Origin: Cryptosporangium aurantiacum
GTDB lineage: Bacteria > Actinomycetota > Actinomycetes > Mycobacteriales > Cryptosporangiaceae
NCBI RefSeq assembly: GCF_900143005.1
Contig: NZ_FRCS01000001.1
Span: 248,001-312,000, forward strand
DNA length: 64,000 nucleotides
Direction of reading: 5' to 3'
Shown here: one piece after another, positions 1 to 8,719 of the stretch
Layout of the letters: each line of letters opens with the position of its first letter
Position numbering within the stretch: the first letter of the stretch is position 1
Program-made: the position numbers and the translations under genes
Notes under the pieces: generated by a model
The model's database searches: none
The model's input: the letters and a program-made list of their open reading frames with translations, nothing else
What the model was told of the DNA's origin: nothing

Positions 1-1683
1 AGCCAGCACGACGACGTAGTCGGCCTCGGTGGCCAGCCGCAGGTCGTGTGTGATCAGCACCGTCGTCCGCCCGGCCATCAACCGTCGCAGCGGACCGAGC
101 AGCCGCCGCACCGCGTCGGTGTCGAGCCCGGTCGTCGGCTCGTCGAGCACCAGCACCGGCGCGTTCCGGACGAGCGCTCGCGCGATCGCGATCCGCTGCC
201 GCTGACCACCGGAGAGGAACCGCCCACGGTCGCCGAGCACGGTGTCGTACCCGTCTGGCAGCGCCCGGATGAACACGTCGGCGTCCGCCGCGGTGGCCGC
301 GGCAACGATCTCGGCGTCGGTCGCGTCCGGACGCCCGAACGCGATGTTCTCCCGCACCGTGCCGTGCAGGATCGTGGTCTCCTGCGGCAGCAGCGTGACG
401 TGCTCGCGGAGCGCGTCGAGCGAAAGGTCCCGCAGGTCGACGCCGTCCAGCAGCAGCTGCCCTGACGCCGGGTCGACGAAGCGCAGCAGCAGCCGGGTGA
501 GCGTCGACTTCCCGGCACCGCTTGCCCCGACCATCACAACCGTGCGGCCGGCCGGAACCCGCAGCGAGAGATCCGAGAGTGCCGGACGGACGGCGCCCGG
601 ATACTGAAAACCGACGTTCCGCAGCTCCAGGTCGCCGTGGACGACGTCGGGGCGGAGCGCCCCCGGACGGGCGGTGACTTCGGGCGCGGTGTCCAGCAGC
701 TCGGCCACCCGGTCCCCGGCCGCGCGGGCAGCGGCCAGGCCCAGCGCGAGCTGCCCGAGGCTCTGCACGGGCGGATAGAGGTAGCTGATGAAACCGGCGA
801 ACGTGAGCAGCCCGCCGAGGCTGAGCCGTCCCGCCCCGATCTCCCACGCGCCCACCCCGACGATCGCCAGCACACACAGCGTCTCGACGACGCTCACCAG
901 CGGTCCGTACGCCCCGTGCACGCGCGCCTGCGCGATGCGGATCGCCGCCCACCGCCCCCCGGCCGCCGCCGCCCGCCCGCGAACCAACCCCTCGCGGTTG
1001 TAGGCCTGCACCAGCGCGACCGCCGACAGGCTCTCCTCGACGACGGCGACGACCTCGCCGTTGGTCTCCCGCTCGTCGTCGGCGACCGCACCGATCCGCC
1101 GGGAGAACCGCCGCGCGGCGAACCAGAGCAGCGGCGCCGCGGCGAACGTGAGCAGCGCGAGCTCCCAGCGCAGCACCAGCGCCGCCACCCCGAACGCCAC
1201 CACGCTGAGCAGGGCCGACACCGCCTGCACCGGCCCCGACCCGACGATCTCCTCGACCTCTTCGACGTCGTCGGTCAGCCGAGCGACCAGATCGCCGTGT
1301 TCCATCCGGTCGACCGTGCCCGGCGAGAGCCCGACGACGTGCCCGAACGTGTGGTCGCGCAGCCGCGCCACGAACCGTTCGGCAGCCGCCGCCGACAGCC
1401 AGTCGCCGACGTACTGCGCGACCCCGCCGAGCACCGCGGCGCCGAGCCAGAACGCCGCCAGCGGGATCAGCGCCGCGAGCACACCGGTGGTCAGGACGTC
1501 GTCGGTGATCCGCCCGAACACCCAGACGCCCGCCAGCTCGCAGGCGGTGGCGACCACGAGCAGGAGCACCGCCCCGGCCAGCCGCCACCGATCCGGCCGC
1601 ATCAACGGCCAGTACCGGCGAAACAACGGTCGCGTCGCGCTGATCTGTGACCGCCTACGGCGGCCGTGGTTTTCGGGTTGCAT
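1..1683 (-). CDS. ABC exporter, fused membrane and ATPase domains (3' end outside window)
   Basis: Half-transporter of the type I ABC exporter family. The gene runs off the left edge, leaving 561 visible residues. The N-terminal half (about residues 15-300) has several hydrophobic segments typical of an ABC transmembrane domain. The ATPase half follows: Walker A GASGAGKST near residue 384, Q-loop region LLPQET, signature LSGGQRQR near 489, Walker B VLVLDEPTTGLD near 507 and switch His in ITHD near 542. Almost the whole ATPase domain is therefore present. The ATG at 1683-1681 opens MQPENHGRRR, a plausible basic cytoplasmic N-terminus. The substrate cannot be told; exporters of this layout move lipids, peptides or drugs, and a second half-transporter may lie beyond the edge. 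Confidence 0.9.
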   Translation of the reverse strand, partial: MQPENHGRRRRSQISATRPLFRRYWPLMRPDRWRLAGAVLLLVVATACELAGVWVFGRITDDVLTTGVLAALIPLAAFWLGAAVLGGVAQYVGDWLSAAAAERFVARLRDHTFGHVVGLSPGTVDRMEHGDLVARLTDDVEEVEEIVGSGPVQAVSALLSVVAFGVAALVLRWELALLTFAAAPLLWFAARRFSRRIGAVADDERETNGEVVAVVEESLSAVALVQAYNREGLVRGRAAAAGGRWAAIRIAQARVHGAYGPLVSVVETLCVLAIVGVGAWEIGAGRLSLGGLLTFAGFISYLYPPVQSLGQLALGLAAARAAGDRVAELLDTAPEVTARPGALRPDVVHGDLELRNVGFQYPGAVRPALSDLSLRVPAGRTVVMVGASGAGKSTLTRLLLRFVDPASGQLLLDGVDLRDLSLDALREHVTLLPQETTILHGTVRENIAFGRPDATDAEIVAAATAADADVFIRALPDGYDTVLGDRGRFLSGGQRQRIAIARALVRNAPVLVLDEPTTGLDTDAVRRLLGPLRRLMAGRTTVLITHDLRLATEADYVVVLA

Positions 1684-1722
1684 GGGTGCGGCTCCGAACA
1701 ATTTATTTGGACGCCTGACGCG

Positions 1723-1756
1723 CCGGCGCCGGTGGCCAATGAGCCACCGGCGCCGG
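1723..1756 (-). terminator. Strong hairpin between the micro-genes and the ABC exporter
   Basis: A perfect 14-bp inverted repeat (1723-1736 with 1743-1756, 6-nt loop) of CCGGCGCCGGTGGC. It lies downstream of the two micro-genes on the minus strand and upstream of the exporter start. It probably ends the micro-gene transcript. There is no clear U tract. Confidence 0.6.
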
Positions 1757-1811
1757 TAACGAATCGCTATGTTGAATTCGGTAACATCAAATTCAGGCGA
1801 TCGAAGAGAAT

Positions 1812-1925
1812 TCAGTCACACGGACGCTTCGCTGCGGTCTGCTGCGCGGTCCGGCGCTTGGTCTTCCGCTCGGGAGCAGGCGTGGAAATCGGCTTGGCAG
1901 GCGTGGGGAGCTGGCGGAAAGCCAT
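1812..1925 (-). CDS. Short basic peptide of 37 residues, paralogue of its upstream neighbour
   Basis: Small gene of 38 codons including TGA. It begins MAFRQLPTPA and continues with a Lys/Arg-rich part (ERKTKRRTAQQ, AAKRPCD). A good ribosome binding site, GAAAGGA, sits upstream of the ATG. Its opening follows the same pattern as the gene 41 bp upstream: M-[AS]-F-[KR]-Q-[LV]-P-x-P. Two tandem genes with matching N-termini and Shine-Dalgarno sites argue that both are translated. The strong basic charge suggests nucleic-acid or ribosome binding, but that is inference. I recognise no family. Confidence 0.6.
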   Translation of the reverse strand: MAFRQLPTPAKPISTPAPERKTKRRTAQQTAAKRPCD

Positions 1926-1966
1926 GATGGAGCGTCCTTTCGAGAGGTGTGCGGAGGAGAGGGTGC

Positions 1967-2071
1967 TCAGCGCGGCGACGGCGCGGCGGCCGGCTTGCGG
2001 GTCTTCTTGACCGGCTTGGTGACGGTCTTGCGCTTCTTCGACTGCGGCACCGGAACCTGCTTGAACGACAT
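1967..2071 (-). CDS. Short basic peptide of 34 residues, first of a tandem pair
   Basis: Small gene of 35 codons including TGA, opening MSFKQVPVPQ and followed by an almost purely basic stretch (SKKRKTVTKPVKKTRKP) and an Ala/Pro tail. The ATG is preceded by GAAGGAGT, one of the clearest ribosome binding sites in the window, and the sequence upstream is unusually AT-rich for this genome (TTTTATTTTC), as for a promoter or unstructured leader. There is no Cys/His metal motif, signal peptide or membrane segment. Its paralogue follows 41 bp downstream on the same strand. Function unknown. Confidence 0.6.
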   Translation of the reverse strand: MSFKQVPVPQSKKRKTVTKPVKKTRKPAAAPSPR

Positions 2072-2242
2072 TGCGGACTCCTTCGTTTTATTTTCTCGGT
2101 CGCGGTAATTGCGGCGACATGGAAAACAATAGGGTCCGGACCATCGGTATTCGCTGTCCGCGGGATGAGTATTGATTAGGCGCCGGGGAATGCACTCTCT
2201 GAGCCGATTCTCATCGTGCCCACGCTGAATTCTTCAGGCGTG

Positions 2243-2677
2243 TCAGTCGTCAGAACTTCCGGAGTTACGGCGGAAGCGTTTGGTCTGCGAGCGCCGGGCC
2301 TTCTCGCTCAGCCGGCGCTCGACCGAACCGCGGCTCGGCCGGGTGGGCCGACGAGGACGCGGCGGCGGCGCGATCGCCTCGGCCAGCAGCGCGGCGAGCC
2401 GCTCCTCCGCAGCCAGGCGGTTGCGGTACTGCGAGCGGTGCTCGGACGCGGCGACCGTGACCACACCGTCGACGAGCCGGCCGGCCAGCCGTTCCCGGGC
2501 GCGTTCCTTGAGGACCGGGCTGAACGCGGAGCTGTTCTCCAGGTCCCAGGACAGCTCGACGCGAGAGTCGGCGGTGTTCACCGACTGCCCGCCCGGGCCG
2601 CTGGATCGCGAGAAGCGCCAGTAGAGCTCGGCCTCCGGGATCACGACCGAGCCTCGGACGCGCAACGGGCCAGGCAC
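2243..2677 (-). CDS. arfB: Alternative ribosome-rescue factor ArfB (peptidyl-tRNA hydrolase)
   Basis: ArfB (YaeJ) releases the nascent chain from ribosomes stalled on mRNA lacking a stop codon. The sequence shows the release-factor catalytic motif SSGPGGQSVN with GGQ at residues 29-31. After a short helical part there is a basic, Arg/Pro-rich C-terminal tail (RRPTRPSRG, then KARRSQTKRFRR), the part of ArfB that enters the empty mRNA channel. I chose the GTG at 2677, giving 144 residues, because this fits the family length of about 140 and puts the conserved VIPEAEL strand near the N-terminus. An ATG at 2755 in frame would add 26 residues and overlap the divergent neighbour. It lacks the RF recognition domains, so it is not RF1 or RF2. 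Confidence 0.9.
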   Translation of the reverse strand: MPGPLRVRGSVVIPEAELYWRFSRSSGPGGQSVNTADSRVELSWDLENSSAFSPVLKERARERLAGRLVDGVVTVAASEHRSQYRNRLAAEERLAALLAEAIAPPPRPRRPTRPSRGSVERRLSEKARRSQTKRFRRNSGSSDD

Positions 2678-2741
2678 GCCCCAAGCATTCCACCCGCGCC
2701 TAGCGGTATTCCGACCGACCGAGCGCGGGTAGCGTCGGGGT

Positions 2742-3407
2742 ATGCGGGTTGTCATAGCGGGTGGGCACGGGAAGATCGCGCTGCGGTTGGCGAAGCTGTT
2801 GAGCGCCGACGGGGATCAGCCGGTCGGCCTGATCCGCAACCCTGCCCACGTGGCCGACGTCGAGGCTGCCGGTGCCGAGGCCGTCGTCCTCGACCTGGAG
2901 AAGGCTTCGGTCGACGACGTCGCTGCGGTCGTCCGGGGCGCCGACGCGGTGGTGTTCGCAGCCGGCGCCGGGCCGGGCAGTGGCGCGGCCCGCAAGGACA
3001 CGGTCGACCGCGGGGCTGCGGCTCTGCTCGCCGACGCCGCCGAGGCCGCGGGCGTCGACCGGTACCTGATGGTGTCCTCGGTGGGGGCCGGCAAGGAGCC
3101 GCCGCCGGACACCGAGCCGGTGTTCGCCGCGTACCTGCGGGCGAAGACCGCCGCCGACGAGGACCTGCAGTCCCGCAAGCTCGCCTGGACGATCATCCGG
3201 CCGGGGCACCTCACCGACGTGCCCGGCACCGGACGCGTGGCGCTCGACGTCACGGTGGAGCGCGGCAGCGTCCCCCGGGACGACGTCGCCGAGGTGCTGC
3301 TGGCCGCGCTGCGCCGTCCGTTCACGGCCGGGCTCACGCTGGAGCTGATCGAGGGAACAGTGCCGATCGTCCCGGCCCTCACCGACGCAGCCGGCGACCG
3401 CGCCTGA
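2742..3407 (+). CDS. NAD(P)-binding Rossmann protein, atypical SDR
   Basis: A 221-residue single-domain protein of the atypical short-chain dehydrogenase group (NmrA/YwnB-like). It opens with a Rossmann strand and a glycine motif AGGHGKIA (residues 6-13), followed by LIRNPAHVADVEAAG and ADAVVFAAGAG, the usual second and fourth strands. Further on are VDRYLMVSSVGAG and WTIIRPGHLTD, matching the SDR active-site strand and the RPG motif. The classical YxxxK pair is replaced by AYLRAKTAAD, which keeps Tyr and Lys. The substrate is unknown; relatives act as NAD(P)H-dependent reductases or sensors. It is divergent from arfB. Confidence 0.8.
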   Translation: MRVVIAGGHGKIALRLAKLLSADGDQPVGLIRNPAHVADVEAAGAEAVVLDLEKASVDDVAAVVRGADAVVFAAGAGPGSGAARKDTVDRGAAALLADAAEAAGVDRYLMVSSVGAGKEPPPDTEPVFAAYLRAKTAADEDLQSRKLAWTIIRPGHLTDVPGTGRVALDVTVERGSVPRDDVAEVLLAALRRPFTAGLTLELIEGTVPIVPALTDAAGDRA

Positions 3408-3482
3408 CGGCGCGCCCCGCACCCGCGCCTGACGGCGCGCCCCGCGCCTGACGGCGCGCCCCGCGCCTGACGGCGCGCCCCG
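3400..3482 (+). repeat. Four tandem mini-hairpins at the 3' end of the SDR gene
   Basis: Four copies of GCGCCTGACGGCGCGCCCC, with the core CCTGACGG starting at 3403, 3428, 3447 and 3466 (spacing 25, 19, 19). Each copy folds as GCGCC-TGAC-GGCGC, and CGCGCC-TGAC-GGCGCG in the first three. The first copy includes the TGA stop of the SDR gene, so the array seems to have grown from the end of the gene. It may act as a terminator or 3' stabiliser, or be a slippage product. Confidence 0.8.
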
Positions 3483-3602
3483 CACCCGCGCCGCGCACCA
3501 CGCGCCGGACCACCCGCGCCGCGCGGGTCACGCGGTGTGGGTCACCCTGCCCAGCCCCGTAGGATGCAGCGAGTATTGCTCGATACGAGGGGAAGCATCC
3601 GC

Positions 3603-3902
3603 ATGCCCGCCATCTCCCGCGAGGAGGTAGCGCACCTCGCCCGGCTCGCCCGGCTCGCGGTCACCGACGACGAGTTGGACATGTTCGCGGGTCAGCTCGA
3701 CATCATTCTCGGCGCGGTCGCCCGCGTCGGCGAGGTCGCCGCTGACGATATCCCGCCGACCAGCCACGCGGTGCCGCTCACGAACGTGTTCCGGGCCGAC
3801 GAGGTCCGCCCGTCCATCGACCGGGAGATGGTGCTGCTCGCCGCCCCCGCGGCGGAGGACGGCCGGTTCCGGGTCCCGCGCATCCTGACCGAGGAGGAGT
3901 AA
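3603..3902 (+). CDS. gatC: Glu-tRNA(Gln)/Asp-tRNA(Asn) amidotransferase subunit C
   Basis: Small subunit of GatCAB, which turns mischarged Glu-tRNA(Gln) or Asp-tRNA(Asn) into the correct Gln- or Asn-tRNA. The 99-residue product opens with the family pattern [15 protein letters not shown] and ends with [11 protein letters not shown]; GatC acts as a clamp around GatA. The ATG at 3603 is preferred over in-frame starts from 3537 because the conserved helix begins right there and AGGGGAAG lies upstream. Two bases separate its stop from gatA. Confidence 0.93.
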   Translation: MPAISREEVAHLARLARLAVTDDELDMFAGQLDIILGAVARVGEVAADDIPPTSHAVPLTNVFRADEVRPSIDREMVLLAAPAAEDGRFRVPRILTEEE

Positions 3903-3904
3903 GG

Positions 3905-5422
3905 GTGCCCGAGGACCTCACTCGACTCACCGCCACCGAGACCGCCGCGAAGATCGCGTCCGGCGACGTCTCCGCGGTTGAGGTCACCCGTGCCCACCTC
4001 GACCGGATCCGCGCCGTCGACGGTGACGTCCGCGCGTTCCTGGTCGTGGACGAGGACGGGGCGATCGACTGCGCCGAGTCCGTCGACGAGCACCGCGCCA
4101 ACGGTGAGCCGCTCGGCCCGCTGGCAGGCGTCCCCCTGGCGTTGAAGGACGTGGTCGTCACCCGCGGCCTGCAGACGACCTCGGGATCGAAGATCCTCGA
4201 GGGCTGGATCCCGCCGTACGACGCGACGATCACCCGCAAGATGCGGGAAGCGGGCGTCGTCATCCTCGGCAAGGTCAACATGGACGAGTTCGCGATGGGC
4301 TCGTCCACCGAGAACTCGGCGTTCGGCGCGAGCCGCAACCCGTGGGACCTCACCCGCACCCCGGGCGGCTCGTCCGGCGGCTCCAGCGCCGCGGTGGCCG
4401 CGTTCGAGGCGCCGCTCGCGATCGGCACCGACACCGGTGGTTCGATCCGGCAGCCCGCGGCGGTGACCGGCATCGTCGGCCACAAGCCCACGTACGGCGG
4501 GGTGTCGCGGTACGGCCTGATCGCGTTCTCGTCCTCACTCGACCAGGCCGGTCCGTTCGGCCGGACCGTGCTCGACACCGCGCTGCTGCACGAGGTCATC
4601 GCCGGGTACGACCCGCAGGACTCCACCAGCCTGGACGTACCCGTTCCGCCGGTCGTCGCGGCGGCGCGAGAGGGTGCGCACGGCGACCTCGCGGGGCTGA
4701 CCGTCGGTGTCGTGAAGGAACTCGGCGGCGAGGGTTACGAGCCGGGCGTCGAAGCGGTGAGCCGCGCGGCCTACGCGAAGCTCGAGGAGATGGGCGCGAA
4801 GGTCGTCGAGGTCTCCTGCCCGCACTTCGGGTACGCGCTGGCGGCGTACTACCTGATCGCGCCCAGCGAGGCGTCGTCCAACCTGGCGCGGTTCGACGCG
4901 GTCCGGTACGGCCTGCGGGTCGGCGACGACGGCGTCCGTGACCTCGAAGAGGTCATGTCGCTGACCCGGGAGGCCGGGTTCGGGGCCGAGGTCAAGCGGC
5001 GCATCATGATCGGCACCTACGCGCTGAGCTCCGGCTACTACGACGCGTACTACGGCCAGGCGCAGAAGGTCCGTACGCTGATCAGCCGCGACTTCGCCGC
5101 CGCGTTCGAGACCTGCGACGTGCTGGTCAGCCCGACGACGCCGACCGTGGCGTTCAAGCTCGGCGAGCGCGTCGACGACCCGATGGCGATGTACGCGTCC
5201 GACCTCTGCACGCTGCCCGCGCCGCTGGCCGGGCTGCCGGCGATCTCGGTGCCCGCCGGGCTGGCGAAGGCGCCCGGTGGCAGCGTCGATCTGCCGGTGG
5301 GCCTGCAGATCATGGCGCCGGCACTGGCCGACGACCGCTGTTACCGGGTCGCCGCCGCGGTCGAGGCCGCGCTGGGCGGGCCGCTCGCCGCGAAGGCGCC
5401 CGTTCTGGAGGGTTCGAAGTGA
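3905..5422 (+). CDS. gatA: Glu-tRNA(Gln)/Asp-tRNA(Asn) amidotransferase subunit A
   Basis: Glutaminase subunit of GatCAB, amidase-signature family. The Ser-cisSer-Lys triad is visible: Lys81 in [11 protein letters not shown], Ser156 in TPGGSSGGS and nucleophile Ser180 in [12 protein letters not shown]. It produces ammonia from glutamine and passes it to GatB. The 505-residue length is normal. It starts with GTG two bases after gatC, with the ribosome binding site inside the gatC end (GAGGAGGAG), and overlaps gatB by four bases (GTGA), so the three subunits are translationally coupled. Confidence 0.97.
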   Translation: MPEDLTRLTATETAAKIASGDVSAVEVTRAHLDRIRAVDGDVRAFLVVDEDGAIDCAESVDEHRANGEPLGPLAGVPLALKDVVVTRGLQTTSGSKILEGWIPPYDATITRKMREAGVVILGKVNMDEFAMGSSTENSAFGASRNPWDLTRTPGGSSGGSSAAVAAFEAPLAIGTDTGGSIRQPAAVTGIVGHKPTYGGVSRYGLIAFSSSLDQAGPFGRTVLDTALLHEVIAGYDPQDSTSLDVPVPPVVAAAREGAHGDLAGLTVGVVKELGGEGYEPGVEAVSRAAYAKLEEMGAKVVEVSCPHFGYALAAYYLIAPSEASSNLARFDAVRYGLRVGDDGVRDLEEVMSLTREAGFGAEVKRRIMIGTYALSSGYYDAYYGQAQKVRTLISRDFAAAFETCDVLVSPTTPTVAFKLGERVDDPMAMYASDLCTLPAPLAGLPAISVPAGLAKAPGGSVDLPVGLQIMAPALADDRCYRVAAAVEAALGGPLAAKAPVLEGSK

Positions 5423-6906
5423 CGGCCACAGCAGTAGACGTAGTCGAGCGGTACGAGCCGGTCATCGGGCTGGAGACGCACGTCGAACTGGGCACCAACA
5501 CCAAGATGTGGTGTGGCTGCGCCACGGTGTTCGGCGCCGAGCCGAACACCCAGGTCTGCCCGGTGTGCCTCGGCCTGCCCGGCTCGCTGCCGGTCGTCAA
5601 CGGCGCGGCGGTGGAGGCGACGATCCGGATCGGGCTCGCGCTCAACTGCTCGATCGCGACCTGGTGCCGGTTCGCGCGGAAGAACTACTTCTACCCGGAC
5701 ATGCCGAAGAACTACCAGATCAGCCAGTACGACGAGCCGATCTGCGTGGACGGTTACCTCGATGTGGACGTCGACGGCGAGATCGTCCGGGTGGAGATCG
5801 AGCGAGTCCACATGGAGGAGGACACCGGCAAGACGCTGCACGTCGGCGGCTCGACCGGCCGAATCCACGGAGCCACCCACTCGCTGGTCGACTACAACCG
5901 CGCGGGCATCCCGCTGGTGGAGATCGTCACGAAGCCGGTCACCGGCACCGGCGCTCGTGCGCCCCAGGTGGCCAGGGCGTACGTCACCGCGCTGCGCGAC
6001 GTCATCCGCGGACTGGACGTCTCCGACGTGCGGATGGAGCAGGGCTCGATGCGCTGCGACGTCAACACGTCGTTGAACCGACCTGGGGACCCCTGGGGCA
6101 CCCGCACCGAGACGAAGAACGTCAACTCGCTGCGCTCCGTGGAGCGGGCGGTGCGCTCGGAGATGATCCGCCAGGCCGGGGTGCTCGACGCCGGCGGCAA
6201 GATCACTCAGGAGACGCGGCACTTCCACGAGGACACCGGCGAGTCGACGCCCGGCCGCAGCAAGGAAGAGGCGACCGACTACCGGTACTTCCCCGAGCCC
6301 GACCTGGTGCCGCTGGCGCCGGACCCGGCGTGGGTCGAGGAACTGCGGAAGACGCTGCCGGAACCCCCGGCCGAGCGCCGGAAGCGGATCCAGCAGGCCT
6401 GGGGTGTGTCCGACCACGACTGGGCGTCGGTGGTCAACGCGGGCGCGGTCGAGCTGATCTCGTCCACGATCGAAGCCGGGGCCTCGCCGGAGGCGGCGCG
6501 GAAGTGGTGGATGGGGGAGCTGGCCCGTCGGGCCAACGAGACCGGCACCGAACTGGACGCGCTGCCGATCACTCCCGCCCAGGTGGCGGGCGTTCAAGCT
6601 CTGGTCGACGCCGGGCGTATCAATGACAAGCTCGCGCGCCAGGTGCTCGACGGCGTGCTGGCCGGCGAGGGCAGCCCGGAAGAGGTCGTCGCCGCACGCG
6701 GGCTCGAGGTGGTCAGCGACACCGGCGCGCTCGGTGCCGCGGTGGACGAGGCGATCGCGGCCAACCCCGACGTCGCCGAGAAGGTGCGCAGCGGGAAGGT
6801 CGCGGCCGCCGGTGCGCTGGTGGGCGCCGTCATGAAGACCACCAAGGGCCAGGCCGACGCCAAAACCGTCCGAGAACTGATTCTCGAGCGGCTCGGCGCG
6901 AGCTGA
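5419..6906 (+). CDS. gatB: Glu-tRNA(Gln)/Asp-tRNA(Asn) amidotransferase subunit B
   Basis: tRNA-binding kinase/transamidase subunit of GatCAB. The opening [13 protein letters not shown] and [13 protein letters not shown] are diagnostic for GatB. Cys32, Cys34, Cys47 and Cys50 have the spacing of the structural zinc site seen in many GatB proteins. The C-terminal YqeY-like tRNA-binding region ends [20 protein letters not shown]. The 495-residue length is normal. The GTG start overlaps the gatA stop. A strong hairpin follows the stop, so the gatCAB unit ends here. Confidence 0.97.
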   Translation: MTATAVDVVERYEPVIGLETHVELGTNTKMWCGCATVFGAEPNTQVCPVCLGLPGSLPVVNGAAVEATIRIGLALNCSIATWCRFARKNYFYPDMPKNYQISQYDEPICVDGYLDVDVDGEIVRVEIERVHMEEDTGKTLHVGGSTGRIHGATHSLVDYNRAGIPLVEIVTKPVTGTGARAPQVARAYVTALRDVIRGLDVSDVRMEQGSMRCDVNTSLNRPGDPWGTRTETKNVNSLRSVERAVRSEMIRQAGVLDAGGKITQETRHFHEDTGESTPGRSKEEATDYRYFPEPDLVPLAPDPAWVEELRKTLPEPPAERRKRIQQAWGVSDHDWASVVNAGAVELISSTIEAGASPEAARKWWMGELARRANETGTELDALPITPAQVAGVQALVDAGRINDKLARQVLDGVLAGEGSPEEVVAARGLEVVSDTGALGAAVDEAIAANPDVAEKVRSGKVAAAGALVGAVMKTTKGQADAKTVRELILERLGAS

Positions 6907-6913
6907 CGGCGGT

Positions 6914-6950
6914 GCACGTTCTGTGCCCCGCGCGGGGGCACAGAACGTGC
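6914..6950. terminator. Perfect 16-bp hairpin between convergent genes
   Basis: GCACGTTCTGTGCCCC (6914-6929) pairs without mismatch with 6935-6950 across a 5-nt loop. It lies between the ends of gatB (plus) and the PLP-enzyme gene (minus) and probably terminates both. No U tract. Confidence 0.75.
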
Positions 6951-6955
6951 GGCGT

Positions 6956-8011
6956 TCAGCCGGCGAGGGCGTTGAGGGCCAGGTCGACGTCCGCCTCGGT
7001 GGTGTAGAGGTGGCAGGAGAAGCGGACCGCGCCCGCCCTTACGGCGGTGCGAATACTGGCGGCTCGCAGTCGCTCCTGCCCCACCGCATCCACCGGCGCG
7101 GACACGATCGCCGACTCTCCGGGCGCCAACCCCAGCCCGGCCCGCAGCCGGTTCGCCAGCGCGACGTCGTGCGCGTGCACCGCGGCAGCGTCCAGATCGG
7201 CCAGTAGCTCCAGCGACGTGGCCGTCCCGACCCAGGAGAACCAGGCGGGCGACGTGTCGAATCGGCGGGCGTCGGAGGCCAGCCGCAGCGGCAGGCCGTA
7301 GATCGACGCCCAGATGTCCGCACCGGCGTACCAGTTGGCGGCGTGCGGCACGAGCGAGTCGAGCCGGTCCGGCCGCACCACGAGGAACGAACTGCCGCGC
7401 GGCGAGAGCAGCCACTTGTAGGCGCCGCACACCGCGTAGTCCACCCAGCTCAGATCCAGCGGGAGCCAGCCCGTGGCCTGGGTGGTGTCCAGCAGCACCT
7501 GCGCCCCGGTGGCGGAGGCGGCGTTCCGCAGCGCGGCGACGTCGACCAGCGCCCCGTCGGCGGACTGCACGGCCGACACCGCTACCAGCGCCGTGCTCTC
7601 CCGCACCTCGCCGGGCAGGGACGCCAGCGGCACCGACCGCAGTGTGACGCCACGGCCGGCCTGTGCCGCGAACGGGAACAGCAGCGACGTGAAGTCGTCG
7701 TCGGCGACCAGCACCTCGGCGCCGTCCGGCACCGCGGCGGCGATGAGCCCGACCAGCGGTGACACGGTCGCACCCGCCGCGACGGACGAGGCGGGTACCC
7801 CGGCGAGCCGGGCGAATGCCTCCCGGGCCCCGACCACCGAGACATCGAAGTCACCGGCGGTGGCCCGGCCGCGCGACCAGGCGTCGATCGCGGCGCGGAC
7901 CGCGTCGACCGTCGCGCGCGGCGGAGCGCCGAGGCTGGCGGTGTTGAAGAAGCCGGGGTCGGGGGTGAACTGGTCGCGAACGGCGTCGAGGTCGAGCACG
8001 CTGGTGGTCAC
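6956..8011 (-). CDS. PLP-dependent aminotransferase class V-fold protein
   Basis: A 351-residue fold type I PLP enzyme of the class V (NifS/CsdA-like) group. The cofactor Lys is K199 in CGAYKWLLSPRG, and the Asp that pairs with the pyridine nitrogen is D175 in LLDTTQATGW. FFNTASLG near residue 21 resembles the substrate-side loop of the family. There is no Cys desulfurase active-site Cys loop, so NifS activity is unlikely. Relatives include kynureninase-like and isopenicillin N epimerase-like proteins, and the exact reaction cannot be told. It is convergent with gatB and probably monocistronic. Confidence 0.8.
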   Translation of the reverse strand: MTTSVLDLDAVRDQFTPDPGFFNTASLGAPPRATVDAVRAAIDAWSRGRATAGDFDVSVVGAREAFARLAGVPASSVAAGATVSPLVGLIAAAVPDGAEVLVADDDFTSLLFPFAAQAGRGVTLRSVPLASLPGEVRESTALVAVSAVQSADGALVDVAALRNAASATGAQVLLDTTQATGWLPLDLSWVDYAVCGAYKWLLSPRGSSFLVVRPDRLDSLVPHAANWYAGADIWASIYGLPLRLASDARRFDTSPAWFSWVGTATSLELLADLDAAAVHAHDVALANRLRAGLGLAPGESAIVSAPVDAVGQERLRAASIRTAVRAGAVRFSCHLYTTEADVDLALNALAG

Positions 8012-8075
8012 GTTCCCCCACGCTAGCGGCGTAAAGACCGGACGAACCGGGCCACCGGACGTCGAAGTGGACCGG

Positions 8076-8669
8076 TCACGCGGGGAACCGCGCCGCCCAG
8101 GTCTCCGGCGCGAGCTCCGCCGATCGGATCAGCGTCGCGAGCGTCCGGTACCACCCGCAGAGCAGGACGATCTCGATGATCTGGGCGGGGCTCCGAACGG
8201 CTGCCAGCTCGTCGACGACCGCTGCGGGTAGGCGTCCGGAATCGAGCAGTTCGTCGGCGGCCTGAACCAGCAGGGACTGCACCGGATCCGCGAAGTCGTC
8301 GGGCCAGCCGTGCACGGTGGCGCGCAGCGCCGCCGGCGACAGTCCCGCTGCCGGGGCCTGCACCACCGCGTGGATGCCCCACTCGTACTCGGCGTCGAGC
8401 CGGGCGGTGACGCGCGCGATCAGCAGCTCCCGGTCGGCGGCGGGCAGCAGGCCGTGGTTGAGCAGTCCGGACGCCATCGGGCGGACCCGGTCGCAGAGGT
8501 CCTCGTGCACGGCCAGCAGGCGAAACAGCGCGAGCGGCGGCGCGTCGAAGCCCGGCGGCATCCTCCAGCCCTGCACCCCCACCCGCCCGGCCTTTACCGG
8601 CGGCATCCACTTCTCCAGGAACCGGGCAACTTCCGGCGCGTACGGCGGTTCGAGCGGCGCGAGCGTCAT
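8076..8669 (-). CDS. Carboxymuconolactone decarboxylase-like (AhpD-fold) protein
   Basis: A 197-residue all-helical protein of the AhpD/CMD fold. ELLIARVTARLDAEYEWGIHAV (about residues 80-101) corresponds to the CMD core helix, where AhpD carries CxxC; here the cysteines are absent and the E-x-x-W-x-x-H form is kept. The peroxidase role of AhpD is therefore doubtful. SLLVQAADELLDSGRLPAAVVDEL and IIEIVLLCGWYRTLATL match the second half of the fold. It is divergent from the HxlR regulator gene 50 bp away, which very likely controls it. Confidence 0.8.
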   Translation of the reverse strand: MTLAPLEPPYAPEVARFLEKWMPPVKAGRVGVQGWRMPPGFDAPPLALFRLLAVHEDLCDRVRPMASGLLNHGLLPAADRELLIARVTARLDAEYEWGIHAVVQAPAAGLSPAALRATVHGWPDDFADPVQSLLVQAADELLDSGRLPAAVVDELAAVRSPAQIIEIVLLCGWYRTLATLIRSAELAPETWAARFPA

Positions 8670-8685
8670 GAGGACGACCCCTCCT

Positions 8686-8719
8686 GATACGGAAACAGTA
8701 GCGATACATAATTAGTAGC
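8686..8719 (+). promoter_or_regulatory. Two 17-bp tandem repeats before the HxlR gene, probable operator
   Basis: GATACGGAAACAGTAGC (8686-8702) is followed at once by GATACATAATTAGTAGC (8703-8719); 13 of 17 positions match. The second repeat ends at the base before the HxlR ATG. The repeats fill most of the 50-bp divergent gap, so a protein bound here could control both genes. Binding by the HxlR product is inference. Confidence 0.55.
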
